Source: Erwinia sp. 198
GTDB lineage: Bacteria; Pseudomonadota; Gammaproteobacteria; Enterobacterales; Enterobacteriaceae
DNA length: 64,000 nucleotides
NCBI RefSeq assembly: GCF_003937915.1
Contig: NZ_RHUM01000009.1
Location: 1-64,000, forward strand
Reading direction: 5' to 3'
The notes beneath the pieces were generated by a model. The model saw only the letters and a list, made by a program, of their open reading frames with translations, had not been told where the DNA came from and ran no database searches. Made by a program: the position numbers and the translations under genes. How positions within the stretch are numbered: the stretch's first letter is position 1; every line of letters begins with the position of its first letter. This document shows, one piece after another, positions 18,899 through 30,292 of the stretch.

Positions 18899-20359
18899 TC
18901 AGGGTTTTTCGCCGACCACTTCCTGACGGCGGAAGATGACTTCCATTCGGGCGCCGCCCAGTTCGCTGGTGGTGGCGATGATATCGCCGGCATACTGCTC
19001 CACGATATCGCGCGCCACGGCCAGACCAATGCCCTGGCCGGGACGCAACGTGTCGGCGCGCTGACCGCGAATAAAAATCATATCGCGTTTGCTTTCCGGA
19101 ATGCCCGGCCCGTCGTCTTCCACGATCAAATGCAGCTCATCGTCGGTCTGGCGCCCGCGGATTTCCACAAATTCCAGGCAGTACTTGCAGGCATTATCCA
19201 GCACGTTACCCAGCACTTCCATAAAGTCATTTTGCTCGCCGACAAAGGTAATTTCCGGCGAGATATCCAGCGTCAGCTCCACGCCTTTCAGCTGATAAAC
19301 CTTGTTCAGTGCCGAACAGAGGCTGTCCAGCAGCGCCGGCACGGAATGCAGCTCGCGCTTCAGCACGTTGTGATCGGCCTGCATGCTGGCACGGTGCAGA
19401 TAGTAGCCGATCTGCTGCGAGATACGGCTGATCTGCTCCAGCATAATAGGTTCGGCCTGCTCGACGGAAAGGTTGCGGCCGCCGCGCAGCGAACGCAGCG
19501 TGGTTTGCAGCACCGCCAGCGGTGTTTTCAGGCTGTGGGTCAGATCGCTGAGCGTGGTGCGATAGCGGGTGTAGCGCTGACGCTCGTTATCCAGCAGAAA
19601 ATTCAGGTTGCGCACCAGGCTTTGCAGCTCCTGCGGCGTTTCGTCGGCCAGGGTTTCGCGCGTGCCGTGCTCCAGCTCGCGCAGCTGTGCGGCCAGCAGG
19701 CCTATCGGCCGCAGGCTCCAGTGCGCGGCCAGCCACAGCAAAGGAATGACCAGCAGCAGGTTAACCAGCAGCACATAGCTGAACCACGACCATACCACGT
19801 CGGAATGCTGCAGCTCCTGAGGAATAGAATCCACCACGACCACGGTCAACGCCGGAAGGGTCGGCGTCGCCGCATAGCGGTTTACCGCTACCGAGTGGGT
19901 AAAAGTGTCGTTGTTATCGTCGTCATAGGCGGTCAGCTTATTTTGCGCTTCCTTATTATCGCCCAGCGCCTGGCGACTGATGTTGTTATCGGCATCAATT
20001 TCATAGAAATCAGCGCGCTTAAGCCATTCTCGCTTGATGCGAGAACGGATCTCCGGCACGTCGCGCAGCTGCCACAGCAGCTTGCCGTCCTCGTTATAGA
20101 TAAAAACCAGGGTAGGGAAGTTAAGCGATACCCGCTCGGGCTGGGCAATGGTTAACTGGTTATTCTGCCACTGCGCCAGCGTAAAAAAGAGATTGCTCTC
20201 CGCGCGCATTACCCGGTAGGTGTTTTTATCAAAACTGACCACGTAGCCGACAACGGCCACCATGCCATAAGAGAGCGACAGGATCAGAACGACCGCCGCC
20301 GTAGCTAACAGAAAGCGGGCGCGCAGTGAAAAAGGCGTATCAGGACGAAGTAACGTCAT
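18899..20359 (-). CDS. phoQ: Sensor histidine kinase PhoQ
   Basis: The 486-residue protein is the same length as E. coli PhoQ. There are two membrane segments (about 17-40 and 192-214) around a periplasmic PAS-like domain, and an acidic patch DDDNND at about 146-151 where E. coli has the divalent-cation-sensing acidic cluster. A HAMP domain follows, then the H-box [10 protein letters not shown] with His275, and the ATPase domain with N, G1 (DDGPGIPE) and G2 motifs. It senses low Mg2+, acid or cationic peptides and phosphorylates PhoP. The acidic patch contains two Asn, so it is less charged than in E. coli. Confidence 0.96.
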   Translation of the reverse strand: MTLLRPDTPFSLRARFLLATAAVVLILSLSYGMVAVVGYVVSFDKNTYRVMRAESNLFFTLAQWQNNQLTIAQPERVSLNFPTLVFIYNEDGKLLWQLRDVPEIRSRIKREWLKRADFYEIDADNNISRQALGDNKEAQNKLTAYDDDNNDTFTHSVAVNRYAATPTLPALTVVVVDSIPQELQHSDVVWSWFSYVLLVNLLLVIPLLWLAAHWSLRPIGLLAAQLRELEHGTRETLADETPQELQSLVRNLNFLLDNERQRYTRYRTTLSDLTHSLKTPLAVLQTTLRSLRGGRNLSVEQAEPIMLEQISRISQQIGYYLHRASMQADHNVLKRELHSVPALLDSLCSALNKVYQLKGVELTLDISPEITFVGEQNDFMEVLGNVLDNACKYCLEFVEIRGRQTDDELHLIVEDDGPGIPESKRDMIFIRGQRADTLRPGQGIGLAVARDIVEQYAGDIIATTSELGGARMEVIFRRQEVVGEKP

Positions 20360-21027
20360 TAAAGATCGAACCGATAACCCTGCCCGCGGACGGTGGTGAT
20401 CACATCCTGCGGCCAGACGGCCTGAATTTTTTTACGCAGGCGCCCCATCAATACGTCGATGGTGTGGCTCTCACGCAGTTCAGCGTCGGGATAAAGCTGG
20501 AGCATTAGCGAATCTTTGCTGACGACCTTACCGGCATTGCGGATCAGCGTTTCGATAATGGTGTATTCAAAAGCGGTCAGCTTAATTTGTTGCTCGTTGA
20601 CGCTCAGCTCGCGCCGCGACAGATCGACCTGAAAAGGCGCCAGCGAGATGATTTGTGAAGCCAGGCCGCTGTTGCGCCGCATCAGCGCCTGCATACGGGC
20701 CACCACTTCTTCAATATGAAAAGGCTTGGTCACGTAGTCGTCGGCACCGGCTTCCAGCGCTTCTACCTTAGCCTGCCAGCCTTCGCGAGCCGTCAGCACC
20801 AGGATCGGCTGTTTGACTTCCAGACCGCGCCAGCGGCGGATCATCGTCATGCCGTCTTCATCCGGCAGGCCTAAATCGACCAGGGTAATATCGGGGGTAT
20901 GTTCGGTAAGAAAATAGTCAGCTTCTTTGGCATCTTCCGCCGCATCTACCTGATGGCCCATTTCGCGCAGCTGCACGGCCAGATGATGACGCAGTAAGGG
21001 ATTATCTTCCACAATCAATACGCGCAT
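20359..21027 (-). CDS. phoP: Response regulator PhoP
   Basis: The 222-residue OmpR-type regulator has a receiver domain with phosphoacceptor Asp51 ([12 protein letters not shown]), conserved Lys in TAREGW and downstream, and a C-terminal winged-helix domain ending in GQGYRF. Its stop overlaps the phoQ start by one base. The gene has its own PhoP box, so the operon is autoregulated. Confidence 0.97.
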   Translation of the reverse strand: MRVLIVEDNPLLRHHLAVQLREMGHQVDAAEDAKEADYFLTEHTPDITLVDLGLPDEDGMTMIRRWRGLEVKQPILVLTAREGWQAKVEALEAGADDYVTKPFHIEEVVARMQALMRRNSGLASQIISLAPFQVDLSRRELSVNEQQIKLTAFEYTIIETLIRNAGKVVSKDSLMLQLYPDAELRESHTIDVLMGRLRKKIQAVWPQDVITTVRGQGYRFDL

Positions 21028-21084
21028 AACATTATCCTTTCAGTAGATTCGGTCAAAGACCGGGGCCGATTACGATCTGAGGAA

Positions 21085-21119
21085 AGTATAGGTTAAAGCA
21101 GATAAACAATAGATTAACA
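21085..21119 (-). promoter_or_regulatory. PhoP box and -10 element of the phoPQ promoter
   Basis: On the minus strand TGTTAA-N5-TGTTTA (21119-21103) matches the PhoP direct-repeat consensus. Twelve bases further is TATACT (21090-21085), a good -10. A 12-base gap between the box and the -10 is the arrangement of classical PhoP-activated promoters. Confidence 0.85.
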
Positions 21120-21121
21120 CA

Positions 21122-21139
21122 GGCCGACTTGCGTCGGCC
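21122..21139 (-). terminator. Hairpin between purB and the phoP promoter
   Basis: GGCCGAC and GTCGGCC form a 7-bp stem with a 4-base loop after the purB stop. The tail is only TGTGTT, so termination is probably partial. It sits immediately upstream of the PhoP box. Confidence 0.5.
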
Positions 21140-21175
21140 TTCTGATGTAGCGCGAACCAGACGGCGCGCGGAAAA

Positions 21176-22564
<1,389 letters not shown>

Positions 22565-23206
22565 TTAAAGAGGTTGGGGACAACGGGATAAAATTTGTTT
22601 CGCCTCTTTCACAAGGCGATTGCGTGAAAACATCAGCTGCAGGCGGCCGCCGCCTACCTGATGCCAGAGTACGGCGGAGCGAATACCGGCCAGCAGCGCG
22701 GCGCGGACTTTGCTCTGAATTTGCGAGTTTTGCAGCACGGCGGGCGAGCCGGTGACCTGGATACGCGGGCCAAGCGGGCTAATCACATCCACATAGATGG
22801 CGGCCATAGCGCTCAGCAGCGTATCGGATTCCAGGTCGTAATGCGCCAGCTGGCGATCCAGCTGCGCAATGCGTTTTGAGAGTTCGTCCAGCGCGGTTTT
22901 ACTGGCGCTCAGCTTGCGCTCCAGCACCATCATGCTCAGGGTGTAGCGCGTCAGCTCCGCGCCCGCGCCGTGACGGCTGCTGCTGTTCAGCACGGCAATC
23001 AGCGTCTCCAGCCCGAAGCGCAGGTTCTCTTCTTTGCCACCGTAAACGGCGAGCGTCGAGGAGGGGTTGAGATCGACCACGCTCGACAGCGACACCTTTA
23101 GCGACTCGGGCGGGCAGTGTCCCTGATGCGCCAGCTGCTGCACCAGGTGCGCGCCCTGGCAGATGCCCGCGAGGGCCAGCGTAATGTCGTAATAATTTTT
23201 CGCCAC
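22565..23206 (-). CDS. hflD: High-frequency lysogenization protein HflD
   Basis: The 213-residue mostly helical, peripheral membrane protein matches E. coli HflD throughout ([17 protein letters not shown] and [12 protein letters not shown] are characteristic). HflD binds phage lambda CII and lowers its activity. Its location between mnmA and purB is the conserved one. Confidence 0.95.
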   Translation of the reverse strand: MAKNYYDITLALAGICQGAHLVQQLAHQGHCPPESLKVSLSSVVDLNPSSTLAVYGGKEENLRFGLETLIAVLNSSSRHGAGAELTRYTLSMMVLERKLSASKTALDELSKRIAQLDRQLAHYDLESDTLLSAMAAIYVDVISPLGPRIQVTGSPAVLQNSQIQSKVRAALLAGIRSAVLWHQVGGGRLQLMFSRNRLVKEAKQILSRCPQPL

Positions 23207-23256
23207 GGTAACTCCTGTATGCGCCGCCGGACAGAGGCCCGCCCGGCATAACCTTT

Positions 23257-24354
23257 TTAAAGCGGCAGACGCTCTTCGATAATGCCGCCGCCCAGACAGA
23301 TTTCACCCTGATAGAACACGGCGGACTGGCCCGGCGTGACCGCCGCGACCGGCTCGTCAAAACGCACTTCCAGCCGATCGGCACCCAGCGGCGTTACCGT
23401 ACAGGGAATATCGCTCTGGCGATAGCGGGTTTTCACCGTGCAGCGCATTGGCGCGGCGATAATTTCGCGGTCGACCAGATGCAGCTGCTGGGCGATCAGT
23501 CCGACCGACATCAGGCGCGGATGGTCGTGACCCTGCGCAACCACCAGCAGATTGTTCGCCACGTCTTTATCCACCACGTACCACGGCTCTTCGCTGCCTT
23601 CTTTGGTGCCGCCGATCCCCAGTCCTTTGCGCTGGCCCAGCGTGTGATACATCAGCCCCTGATGCTCGCCCACCACGTCGCCTTCCGTACTGACGATAGC
23701 GCCGGGCTGAGCGGGCAGATAGCGCCCCAGGAAATCGCGGAACTTGCGTTCGCCGATAAAGCAGATGCCGGTAGAGTCTTTCTTCTTCGCCGTCACCAGT
23801 TCCAGATCTTCGGCAATGCGGCGCACTTCTGGCTTGGTCAGTTCACCAACCGGAAAGAGGCTCTGCGCAATTTGCTCATGGCCCAGCGTATAGAGGAAGT
23901 AGCTTTGATCTTTGTTGTCGTCCAGACCGCGCAAAAGCTGGCTTTTGCCGTCAACGTCGCGGCGACGCACGTAGTGACCGGTAGCGATAAAATCCGCGCC
24001 CAGATCTTCGGCCGCGAACTCCAGGAAGGCTTTGAATTTGATCTCTTTGTTGCAGAGAATATCCGGGTTAGGCGTGCGGCCAGCCTTATACTCTTCGAGG
24101 AAATGCTCGAACACGTTGTCCCAGTATTCCGCCGCAAAGTTCACCGTATGCAGGTGGATGCCCAGCTTGTCGCAGACCGCCTGCGCATCCGCCAGGTCTT
24201 CCGCTGCGGTACAGTATTCCTCACCGTCGTCCTCTTCCCAGTTTTTCATAAACAGGCCTTCAACCTGATAGCCCTGCTGTTGCAGTAACCAGGCGGAAAC
24301 GGAGGAGTCCACGCCGCCGGACATACCGACGATCACTTTTTTACCTAATGACAT
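23257..24354 (-). CDS. mnmA: tRNA-specific 2-thiouridylase MnmA
   Basis: The 365-residue enzyme has a PP-loop SGGVDSS at residues 12-18, the catalytic cysteines ([13 protein letters not shown] and DSTGICFIG) and a C-terminal beta-barrel domain. It inserts sulfur at U34 of tRNAs for Lys, Glu and Gln. The ATG at 24352-24354 aligns with the family start. The next gene upstream, nudJ, ends 58 bases away. Confidence 0.96.
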   Translation of the reverse strand: MSLGKKVIVGMSGGVDSSVSAWLLQQQGYQVEGLFMKNWEEDDGEEYCTAAEDLADAQAVCDKLGIHLHTVNFAAEYWDNVFEHFLEEYKAGRTPNPDILCNKEIKFKAFLEFAAEDLGADFIATGHYVRRRDVDGKSQLLRGLDDNKDQSYFLYTLGHEQIAQSLFPVGELTKPEVRRIAEDLELVTAKKKDSTGICFIGERKFRDFLGRYLPAQPGAIVSTEGDVVGEHQGLMYHTLGQRKGLGIGGTKEGSEEPWYVVDKDVANNLLVVAQGHDHPRLMSVGLIAQQLHLVDREIIAAPMRCTVKTRYRQSDIPCTVTPLGADRLEVRFDEPVAAVTPGQSAVFYQGEICLGGGIIEERLPL

Positions 24355-24412
24355 GAGAAATACCCGACTTTGAGTTGCAGTTAAAGGCTGCACTTTAAAA
24401 TTGCGGCATATT

Positions 24413-24889
24413 CTACCACGCGTCGGCGGCGGGCGCATCCTCGCTAAAGGGCCACTGGAACGCGCTCAGCACCTCAAGCGGATAGCGTACGCCCTGCTGA
24501 TAAATCCGCAAACTTTCGGCAACCAGCGGCGAACGGAGCTTTTTCGCACCGATAATCGCCTCCGGCGGCAACCATAATGCGCGATCGATATCGCGATCCT
24601 GAGGGCTGGTCGGCAGCATTTTCGGTAAATCCAGCGCGAACAAAAAACGCAGAAACGGCGTATTGTCGGGCGCGATCCATTGATGAAGCCGCAGAAAAAC
24701 CTGAGGAACGGCCTCCAGGCCCGTCTCCTCGTACAGCTCGCGCGCGGCGGCCTGCAGCAGGGTCTCGTTGGCTTCCAGGTGGCCTGCGGGCTGGTTCCAG
24801 GTGGCGCGGCCGCGCACCATTTCCTCAACCACCAAAAACTGGCCTTCCGCCTGAACGACGGTGGCTACGGTAACGTGCGGTTTAAACAT
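24413..24889 (-). CDS. nudJ: Phosphatase NudJ (Nudix hydrolase)
   Basis: The 158-residue protein has the Nudix box [20 protein letters not shown] followed by TGL, with all consensus residues (Gly, Glu, Arg-Glu, Glu-Glu). E. coli NudJ hydrolyses HMP-pyrophosphate, thiamine pyrophosphate and nucleoside di- and triphosphates. The ATG at 24887-24889 is the family start; a long in-frame upstream extension overlaps rluE and is not real. Confidence 0.93.
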   Translation of the reverse strand: MFKPHVTVATVVQAEGQFLVVEEMVRGRATWNQPAGHLEANETLLQAAARELYEETGLEAVPQVFLRLHQWIAPDNTPFLRFLFALDLPKMLPTSPQDRDIDRALWLPPEAIIGAKKLRSPLVAESLRIYQQGVRYPLEVLSAFQWPFSEDAPAADAW

Positions 24890-24906
24890 GCTGACTCCTT
24901 GCAGGC

Positions 24907-25539
24907 TTAGAGGGGAAAGTCGCCGGTGACGTCGCGCCATTCGCCGGGCGATAAGTTTTGCAGCTCCGTATTGCCCATAGCAAAGCGGATCAGACGCAGG
25001 GTAGGGAAGCCGATATGGGCGGTCATGCGCCGCACCTGACGGTTCCGACCCTCGAATAAAGTGATTTTCAGCCAGCTGGTGGGAATAGCCTTGCGCTCGC
25101 GTACCGACGGGTTGCGCGGCCAAATCCACTCCGGCTCCTCGACGATTTCTACGCCAGCGGGCAGCGTAGGGCCATCTTTCAGATTAACGCCATCGCGCAG
25201 CGGCTGAATATCACGCTCGCCCGGTGCGCCTTCCACCTGAACATAATAGATTTTTCCGGTGCGTTTGCCCGGCTGCGTCAGCTTAGCCTGCAGCGCGCCG
25301 TCGTTGGTCAGCACCATCAGGCCTTCGCTGTCGCGGTCCAGACGGCCGGCAGCATAAACGCCGCTAACGGGAATAAAATCTTTTAACGTGCTGCGGCCTG
25401 CCTCGTCGCTGAACTGCGGCAGGACGTCAAAGGGTTTGTTAAAAACGATAACACGCCTTGGCCCCTTGTCGGCGGCTTTGGCGCTGCGGGCCGGGCTGAA
25501 TCGTTTAAGGCGGTGATTATTAACGGAAGATTTACGCAT
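24907..25539 (-). CDS. rluE: 23S rRNA pseudouridine(2457) synthase RluE
   Basis: The 210-residue RsuA-family synthase contains the catalytic [19 protein letters not shown] motif with its Asp, and the C-terminal [10 protein letters not shown] motif. There is no S4 domain, as in E. coli RluE. It modifies U2457 of 23S rRNA. It is divergent from icd and upstream of nudJ by 17 bases. Confidence 0.95.
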   Translation of the reverse strand: MRKSSVNNHRLKRFSPARSAKAADKGPRRVIVFNKPFDVLPQFSDEAGRSTLKDFIPVSGVYAAGRLDRDSEGLMVLTNDGALQAKLTQPGKRTGKIYYVQVEGAPGERDIQPLRDGVNLKDGPTLPAGVEIVEEPEWIWPRNPSVRERKAIPTSWLKITLFEGRNRQVRRMTAHIGFPTLRLIRFAMGNTELQNLSPGEWRDVTGDFPL

Positions 25540-25670
25540 AGTCTTTGCACTTGTTCACAATGGGCGCATTATAACGCAAAGCGGTGAAGATTGGCGCGGC
25601 GTGAATATTCGAGTAGTATTGACGCGCATCTTACAAATCATTAACAAAAAAGCGCTCGAAGGAGAGGTTA

Positions 25671-26921
25671 ATGGAAAGCAAAGTAGTTGTTCCGGCGGAA
25701 GGTCAGAAAATCACCCTGGATCAGGGCAAGCTGAACGTCCCAAACAATCCAATCATCCCTTTTATTGAAGGTGACGGTATTGGGGTCGACGTTTCTCCCG
25801 TGATGATCAAGGTGGTCGATGCCGCCGTGCAGAAAGCTTATAACGGTGAGCGTAAAATTTCCTGGATGGAAATTTATACCGGTGAGAAATCAGTAGAGCT
25901 GTACGGCCAGGATGTCTGGCTACCGCAGGAAACCCTCGATTTAATCAAAGAGTACCGTGTGGCGATCAAAGGCCCACTGACCACGCCAGTTGGCGGCGGT
26001 ATTCGTTCTCTGAACGTGGCTCTGCGCCAGCAGCTGGATCTTTATATCTGTCTGCGTCCGGTTCGTTACTACACCGGTACGCCAAGCCCGGTTAAACGTC
26101 CTGAAGAGACCGATATGGTGATCTTCCGTGAAAACTCCGAAGATATCTATGCCGGTATCGAGTGGAAAGCCGGTACGCCGGAAGCGGATAAGGTGATCAA
26201 ATTCCTGCGCGACGAAATGGGCGTGAAGAAAATTCGCTTCCCTGAGCAGTGCGGTATCGGCGTGAAGCCATGCTCGGAAGAAGGCACCAAGCGCCTGGTG
26301 CGCGCGGCGATTGACTACGCCATCACCAACGATCGTGACTCTGTGACCCTGGTGCACAAAGGTAACATCATGAAGTTCACCGAAGGCGCATTCAAAGACT
26401 GGGGTTACCAGCTGGCGAAAGACGAGTTCGGCGGCGAGCTGATTGATGGCGGCCCGTGGATGAAGATCAAAAACCCGAACACCGGCAAAGAGATCGTTGT
26501 CAAAGACGTGATCGCCGATGCGTTCCTGCAGCAGATCCTGCTGCGTCCGGCAGAATATGACGTTATCGCCTGTATGAACCTGAACGGCGATTACATCTCT
26601 GACGCCCTGGCGGCTCAGGTTGGCGGTATCGGTATCGCACCTGGCGCAAATATCGGCGACGAATGCGCGCTGTTTGAAGCCACCCACGGTACGGCGCCTA
26701 AATATGCAGGTCAGGATAAAGTGAACCCGGGTTCCGTTATCCTGTCCGCAGAAATGATGCTGCGTCACATGGGCTGGTTCGAAGCCGCAGACCTGATTGT
26801 TAAAGGTATGGAAGGTGCTATCGCAGCCAAGACCGTTACCTATGACTTCGAACGTCTGATGGATGGCGCTAAGCTGCTGAAATCTTCAGAGTTTGGCGAT
26901 GCTATGATTAGCCACATGTAA
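25671..26921 (+). CDS. icd: Isocitrate dehydrogenase (NADP+)
   Basis: The 416-residue enzyme (same length as E. coli) has the phosphorylatable Ser113 in [13 protein letters not shown], the substrate motif [17 protein letters not shown] and the NADP-binding HGTAPKYAG region. It is the TCA-cycle step from isocitrate to 2-oxoglutarate, regulated in relatives by AceK phosphorylation. GGAGAGG precedes the ATG. The extreme C-terminus ([11 protein letters not shown]) differs from that of E. coli. This is the spot where e14, phage 21 and other elements integrate and swap the last codons. Confidence 0.98.
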   Translation: MESKVVVPAEGQKITLDQGKLNVPNNPIIPFIEGDGIGVDVSPVMIKVVDAAVQKAYNGERKISWMEIYTGEKSVELYGQDVWLPQETLDLIKEYRVAIKGPLTTPVGGGIRSLNVALRQQLDLYICLRPVRYYTGTPSPVKRPEETDMVIFRENSEDIYAGIEWKAGTPEADKVIKFLRDEMGVKKIRFPEQCGIGVKPCSEEGTKRLVRAAIDYAITNDRDSVTLVHKGNIMKFTEGAFKDWGYQLAKDEFGGELIDGGPWMKIKNPNTGKEIVVKDVIADAFLQQILLRPAEYDVIACMNLNGDYISDALAAQVGGIGIAPGANIGDECALFEATHGTAPKYAGQDKVNPGSVILSAEMMLRHMGWFEAADLIVKGMEGAIAAKTVTYDFERLMDGAKLLKSSEFGDAMISHM

Positions 26922-26940
26922 GCTGAGTTTTGCAACATAC

Positions 26941-26976
26941 AGCCAACATAAGATGTAAGTTTTATGTTGGCTTTTA
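26941..26976 (+). terminator. Terminator of icd
   Basis: AGCCAACATAA pairs with TTATGTTGGCT across a 10-base loop and is followed by TTT, 20 bases after the stop. Confidence 0.8.
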
Positions 26977-27031
26977 GATCCAAATGCCTTTCCCCAAAAT
27001 TTCCCCAAAACTGTACAAAAAAAAGTACGGT

Positions 27032-27430
27032 TCAGACCGTAATAATCATCCACTCTTTCCCTTGGTCATTGTTATATTTATCCGTATTTTTTGCGATTTA
27101 TGCCCTAACAGCCTCTGCGTATTCACCCCTGTTCCCAATACAGGCGTTCAGACAGCGAACGCTGTTCATAAAAAGTTAACGCTGCCCCTTCCGGCCATTT
27201 TATTCCGCTTTTCCCCCTGGCTTTTTTGAATGTCGTTGTAATGGCGTTAGCAGAAACCCGATCGCCCCTTGTTGCCTGTGATGTGCTGTGCCGGAAATGT
27301 ACCAGGTATTTACTGATCACAGCATCACGGCATTTAGCTACCACCTCACGCAGGGAACTATCCAGCGTCTTACGGCGGTACCGTCTCGATGCGAGACGCT
27401 GCAGATTGAAAAGGAAAAGCCCTGCTGGCC
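27032..27430 (-). pseudogene. Remnant of a phage tyrosine recombinase (integrase) next to icd
   Basis: Minus-strand translation gives pieces of the catalytic C-terminal half of a lambdoid integrase in shifting frames: SLREVVAKCRDAVISKYLVH, then RHSTSQATRGD, FYEQRSLSERLYWEQG (the HxxR box region with Tyr replacing the usual His), then after a base shift GVNTQRLLGHKSQK, and after another shift DKYNNDQGKEW with a final stop at 27032-27034. The last piece has the nucleophilic Tyr context of phage integrases. At least two frameshifts and the loss of the N-terminal half make it inactive. It lies 110 bases from icd, the classical integration target. Confidence 0.8.
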
Positions 27431-27434
27431 GAAA

Positions 27435-27797
27435 TGTCGAAAAACCTGGCTGCTGGGGTTTCTGTGCGCAGATCGGTTCGGCGTCTAAAAAACCAGATTA
27501 TCCGCCCGGCCCGGCCCGACGTCAGCGCAGCCGCTGCACGCTGAATACCTTCGGCAACAGGTTGCTGGTTGGTTCAAAAAATAGGGTCAATATTAAATAA
27601 TTGATACGAGTATCAATAAACATTGAACCAGCACTTATGACATGCTAAATAAATTTTTATTGATTTCCATGGAGTGATATGATGCGGCTATCTTATTTAA
27701 TAGGGCTGTTGTTATTTAATAAAAATCCGGCATTCACGAGCGGTGATATCTAAATAATATCTTGTTATAGAACAATCTAATCCGTGAGGCTCGAAAT
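27435..27797. other. Low-information region between the integrase remnant and the LuxR-like gene
   Basis: No gene is supported. The one feature of interest is a 24-codon frame at 27679-27753 preceded by GGAG (start MMRLSYLIGLLLF), which could be a leader peptide or chance. I saw no lux-box palindrome. Base composition shifts to AT-rich from about 27590. Confidence 0.4.
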
Positions 27798-28463
27798 ATG
27801 CTGGACTTATTTAATCACCAGAAGAATTTTGATATAGAAATGCGCAACTGCATTCAGCAACGGCTAACGATGTTTGATGATGTTATTTTTACGTATGCAC
27901 TGATAAATATAAATAATCCCAATTATTTTTATATCCTGAGCAACAGGATTGAATGGTTTGAATCTGACTATCAGACAAATAAGCGTCATCGCACAGATCC
28001 GGTTATTATTAAAGGTACGAGCGGCGTCAGCGATTTTTACTGGGATCAGGCGGCTATGTCACTAAGCCTGGGGGACGTGGAAATCTTCGAAGATGCCCGA
28101 AATTACGATGTAATGCAGGGCCATACGTTTACGCTGCGTGATGAATTAAATAACGTTGCGATGCTGACGTTAATCAGAAAAATCGGCACTATCCTGGAAT
28201 TCCAGCAAACTATCGAATGTAACCGCGACACGTTTAAAAAAATATTGCGTGAGTGTCATAAAAAAAACATGCGGATGCGTGGTGTTGAGTGCGATGTGAT
28301 TTATCCTGGCGCGCGCCGCTATCATGTTTACGAAACAGCCGACGCAAAAGTAGTGCGGCCGATCATGGATAATGAAATTATCGCGCCGATTGAAACGTTA
28401 GCTGAATTAGTCAAAAAGCAGGCTTCTGGTTCGCACACTGAATTTGATAACATAGCGTCATAG
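27798..28463 (+). CDS. LuxR-type autoinducer-binding domain protein without HTH domain
   Basis: The 221-residue protein aligns by eye with the N-terminal domain of EsaR/LuxR acyl-homoserine-lactone receptors: YALININNPNYFYILSNR, TDPVIIK, YWDQ, then GHTFTLRDELNNVAML. Residues equivalent to the family's ligand-pocket set are present (W53, Y58, D67, P68, W82, G108), though Y58 is one position further from W53 than in EsaR. From residue 165 the sequence (PGARRYHVYETADAK) does not resemble a GerE DNA-binding domain, and the downstream DNA in the other frames does not either. So it is a receptor with no DNA-binding part. A small HTH gene follows 73 bases later. GTGAGG lies upstream of the ATG. Confidence 0.75.
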   Translation: MLDLFNHQKNFDIEMRNCIQQRLTMFDDVIFTYALININNPNYFYILSNRIEWFESDYQTNKRHRTDPVIIKGTSGVSDFYWDQAAMSLSLGDVEIFEDARNYDVMQGHTFTLRDELNNVAMLTLIRKIGTILEFQQTIECNRDTFKKILRECHKKNMRMRGVECDVIYPGARRYHVYETADAKVVRPIMDNEIIAPIETLAELVKKQASGSHTEFDNIAS

Positions 28464-28536
28464 GTCTGAACAGCCTGTAACCTGCCGCGCCATTTTGGAG
28501 AAACAGAATGGCGCATTTTTTATCACGGGGCCAGTT

Positions 28537-28773
28537 ATGCAGGTAGACTGGTTCCGTGTAATCACTGATATCGAACGCTCTGGCATGACGCAGCAAAAAA
28601 TCGCGCGTCACGTCATCGCGTCTAAATCCACCGTAGCATACTGGAAACAGGGCAACGAGCCGCGCTATTGCGACGGAGAACGGTTAATCAGGCTTTGGGA
28701 GCTGGTGACACGACGCAGCGCTGACGATTTGCCATACACGCATTACGATACTCACCGTTATAGGTTAAGATGA
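28537..28773 (+). CDS. Small phage-type helix-turn-helix protein
   Basis: The 78-residue protein contains an HTH segment (SGMTQQKIARHVIASKSTVA, about residues 14-34) followed by YWKQGNEPRYCDGERL. This pattern is common in small XRE-like regulators of prophages. The ATG at 28537 is preferred to one at 28495, since the extra residues are not typical. It follows the HTH-less LuxR-type gene in the same direction, so the pair could act as a separate sensor and DNA-binding unit; that link is inferred. Confidence 0.7.
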   Translation: MQVDWFRVITDIERSGMTQQKIARHVIASKSTVAYWKQGNEPRYCDGERLIRLWELVTRRSADDLPYTHYDTHRYRLR

Positions 28774-28779
28774 AAGTGC

Positions 28780-28806
28780 AAACCCGCCTACGTGGGCGGG
28801 TTTTAA
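28780..28806 (+). terminator. Terminator after the HTH gene
   Basis: AACCCGCC TACG TGGGCGGGTT forms a stem followed by TTAACC. It lies between the HTH gene and the convergent broken gene. Confidence 0.65.
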
Positions 28807-28807
28807 C

Positions 28808-29548
28808 CTAAGCTCTTTTCAGAAGCGGTAATATTTTTTCTGCATTAATTATTATGCTGGTCTCTCTGGGGTGCAAAATTTCACCATATTCAAATACGTC
28901 AAAGCAAAACCTTACTTCTCTTTCATGGCTAAAGCTTGCAGGCTTGATAAAACTTATGCCTTGCATAATTCTGGGCAGCAAATCATAATCTTTATATATA
29001 GCTTCGTTTGTTAGGAATGAGCACCTTTGACTATATTCTATTTTTTGTATCTGATATCTGACTTCTATATTTTTTTTCATTGAATTTATCAAAGAAAACT
29101 GACGTACTTTTTTCTTGTCTTTTTATAACCTCTTTCTTTATTTGATTTGCCATTTCATAGGCGACCATATGAGTAACTTGCTCATTAAAAAACCACTTAT
29201 CATTATAGTCTTTGAAAATATTATTGGCCAGCTCAGGTGAGTTAAGCAAGGAGATGCAAAAAATAAAGCTATTTTTGTTAATGAGCGCGACGGAGGCATG
29301 TATCTCGCTATAGAAATCCCACCCCTCAAATATTGGACTTAGTCCAATCATTTGCATGCTTTTTATATTCATGCTAGCTATGCTTTGCCTCTGACCAAAT
29401 ATTTCCCTGAATAATCTATGTGGTAAATGAATGTTTTTTAATTTCACATCTAGATCGTAGGTTCCTTCCATTGTGTCAATAATTTGTACTTCGGCATTTC
29501 GGTATTCAATTAAACTGCCAATTTTTATTTTTTTTTGATTGAATACAT
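28808..29548 (-). pseudogene. Unknown gene broken by homopolymer frameshifts
   Basis: Two overlapping minus-strand frames encode adjacent parts of one protein. The first (from 29471) ends FFDKFNE; the second continues in the next frame as IEVRYQIQKIEYSQRC to the stop at 28808. The break is in an A8 run at 29070-29077 (minus strand); one A fewer would join them. A better start (MYSIKKK, ATG at 29546-29548) would be in frame if the A9 run near 29532 had one more A. Restored length is 246 residues. The C-terminal SFSHEREVRFCF resembles the end of DUF2971 proteins, weakly. Function unknown. Confidence 0.5.
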
Positions 29549-29830
29549 TAAATTATTCAAAGCAGCTTTTGACTAAGTACATTTTGATCACTGTGAGAAA
29601 GGTTGAGTATCGTTATAGTACATCTTTGGTAACGCTTTGAAACTTAATTTTTACGTAAAAATTACATAGGTGATAAATGAATTTTTCCAATTTTGAATCA
29701 TACGTTTAATCCGTTATTTCAAATGCATATGAGAATCCTGCTCATGTTCACGCGCGCGTTTGTCCCGCCCGATAGTCAAGATTTTGGCCCGTTCTTCGCC
29801 CATCCTCGCTGCAAATTAATAGCGAGGACA
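29549..29830. other. Intergenic region of AT-rich DNA
   Basis: No gene is supported; short frames near 29693-29905 lack ribosome sites and domains. It would hold the promoter of the broken gene on the minus strand. Confidence 0.4.
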
Positions 29831-29834
29831 ACAT

Positions 29835-30245
29835 ATGGCAGACCACGTAAAATCCTGTCGAGGTGCCGGGCGCGGAGAAAGCGACAACCGACACGGCCGC
29901 CATAACTGCGAATACCAACACCGCGCTGGCGTTCGGCGTGACCAGTGCTACGGCTGCGGAAATTATCGAACATTTCCAGGGTTACGAATTTACTGATGGC
30001 GAGGGCCGCCAGCTCTATGCAATTTTAAACCGAAAACAACCATACTTGCGCATTACCGTCCGGCGGGAACCTGCGGCACCGGCTGCAAACCCGACGACGA
30101 GCAGGGCGCCCACAGCTGCAGCGCATGCCACGACGCGATAGACGGCAGAACCAAAACCTCCTTTACCCGTAACGAACTGCGGCTATTCCACGCCGAAGGC
30201 GTGCTGCGCACACAAAGGATTTTGAGAGACGAGGGCGTTTTATGA
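29835..30245 (+). pseudogene. Phage DUF1364 (Nin-region) gene remnant
   Basis: The last 65 codons in one frame read TILAHYRPAGTCGTGCKP, then a Cys-Ser-Ala-Cys-His-Asp zinc-knuckle segment, then AEGVLRTQRILRDEGVL and a stop at 30243-30245. This matches the DUF1364 proteins that sit just upstream of antiterminator Q in lambdoid phages. Upstream the frame is disrupted: the N-terminal Arg/Cys-rich part is replaced by unrelated reading frames. So it is a truncated or recombined copy. A shorter piece of the same 3' end recurs at 35488-35545. Confidence 0.65.
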
Positions 30246-30292
30246 GGTTCTCAAATGTTGATAGCGAAATTTCTGTAGGAGAGGTTAGAGCA

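Noticed and set aside
19130-20155. 341-codon frame antisense to phoQ
   Set aside because: Shadow of phoQ codon bias, no independent support.
27226-27600. 124-codon plus-strand frame over the integrase remnant
   Set aside because: Shadows the integrase fragments; Arg-rich with no known domain.
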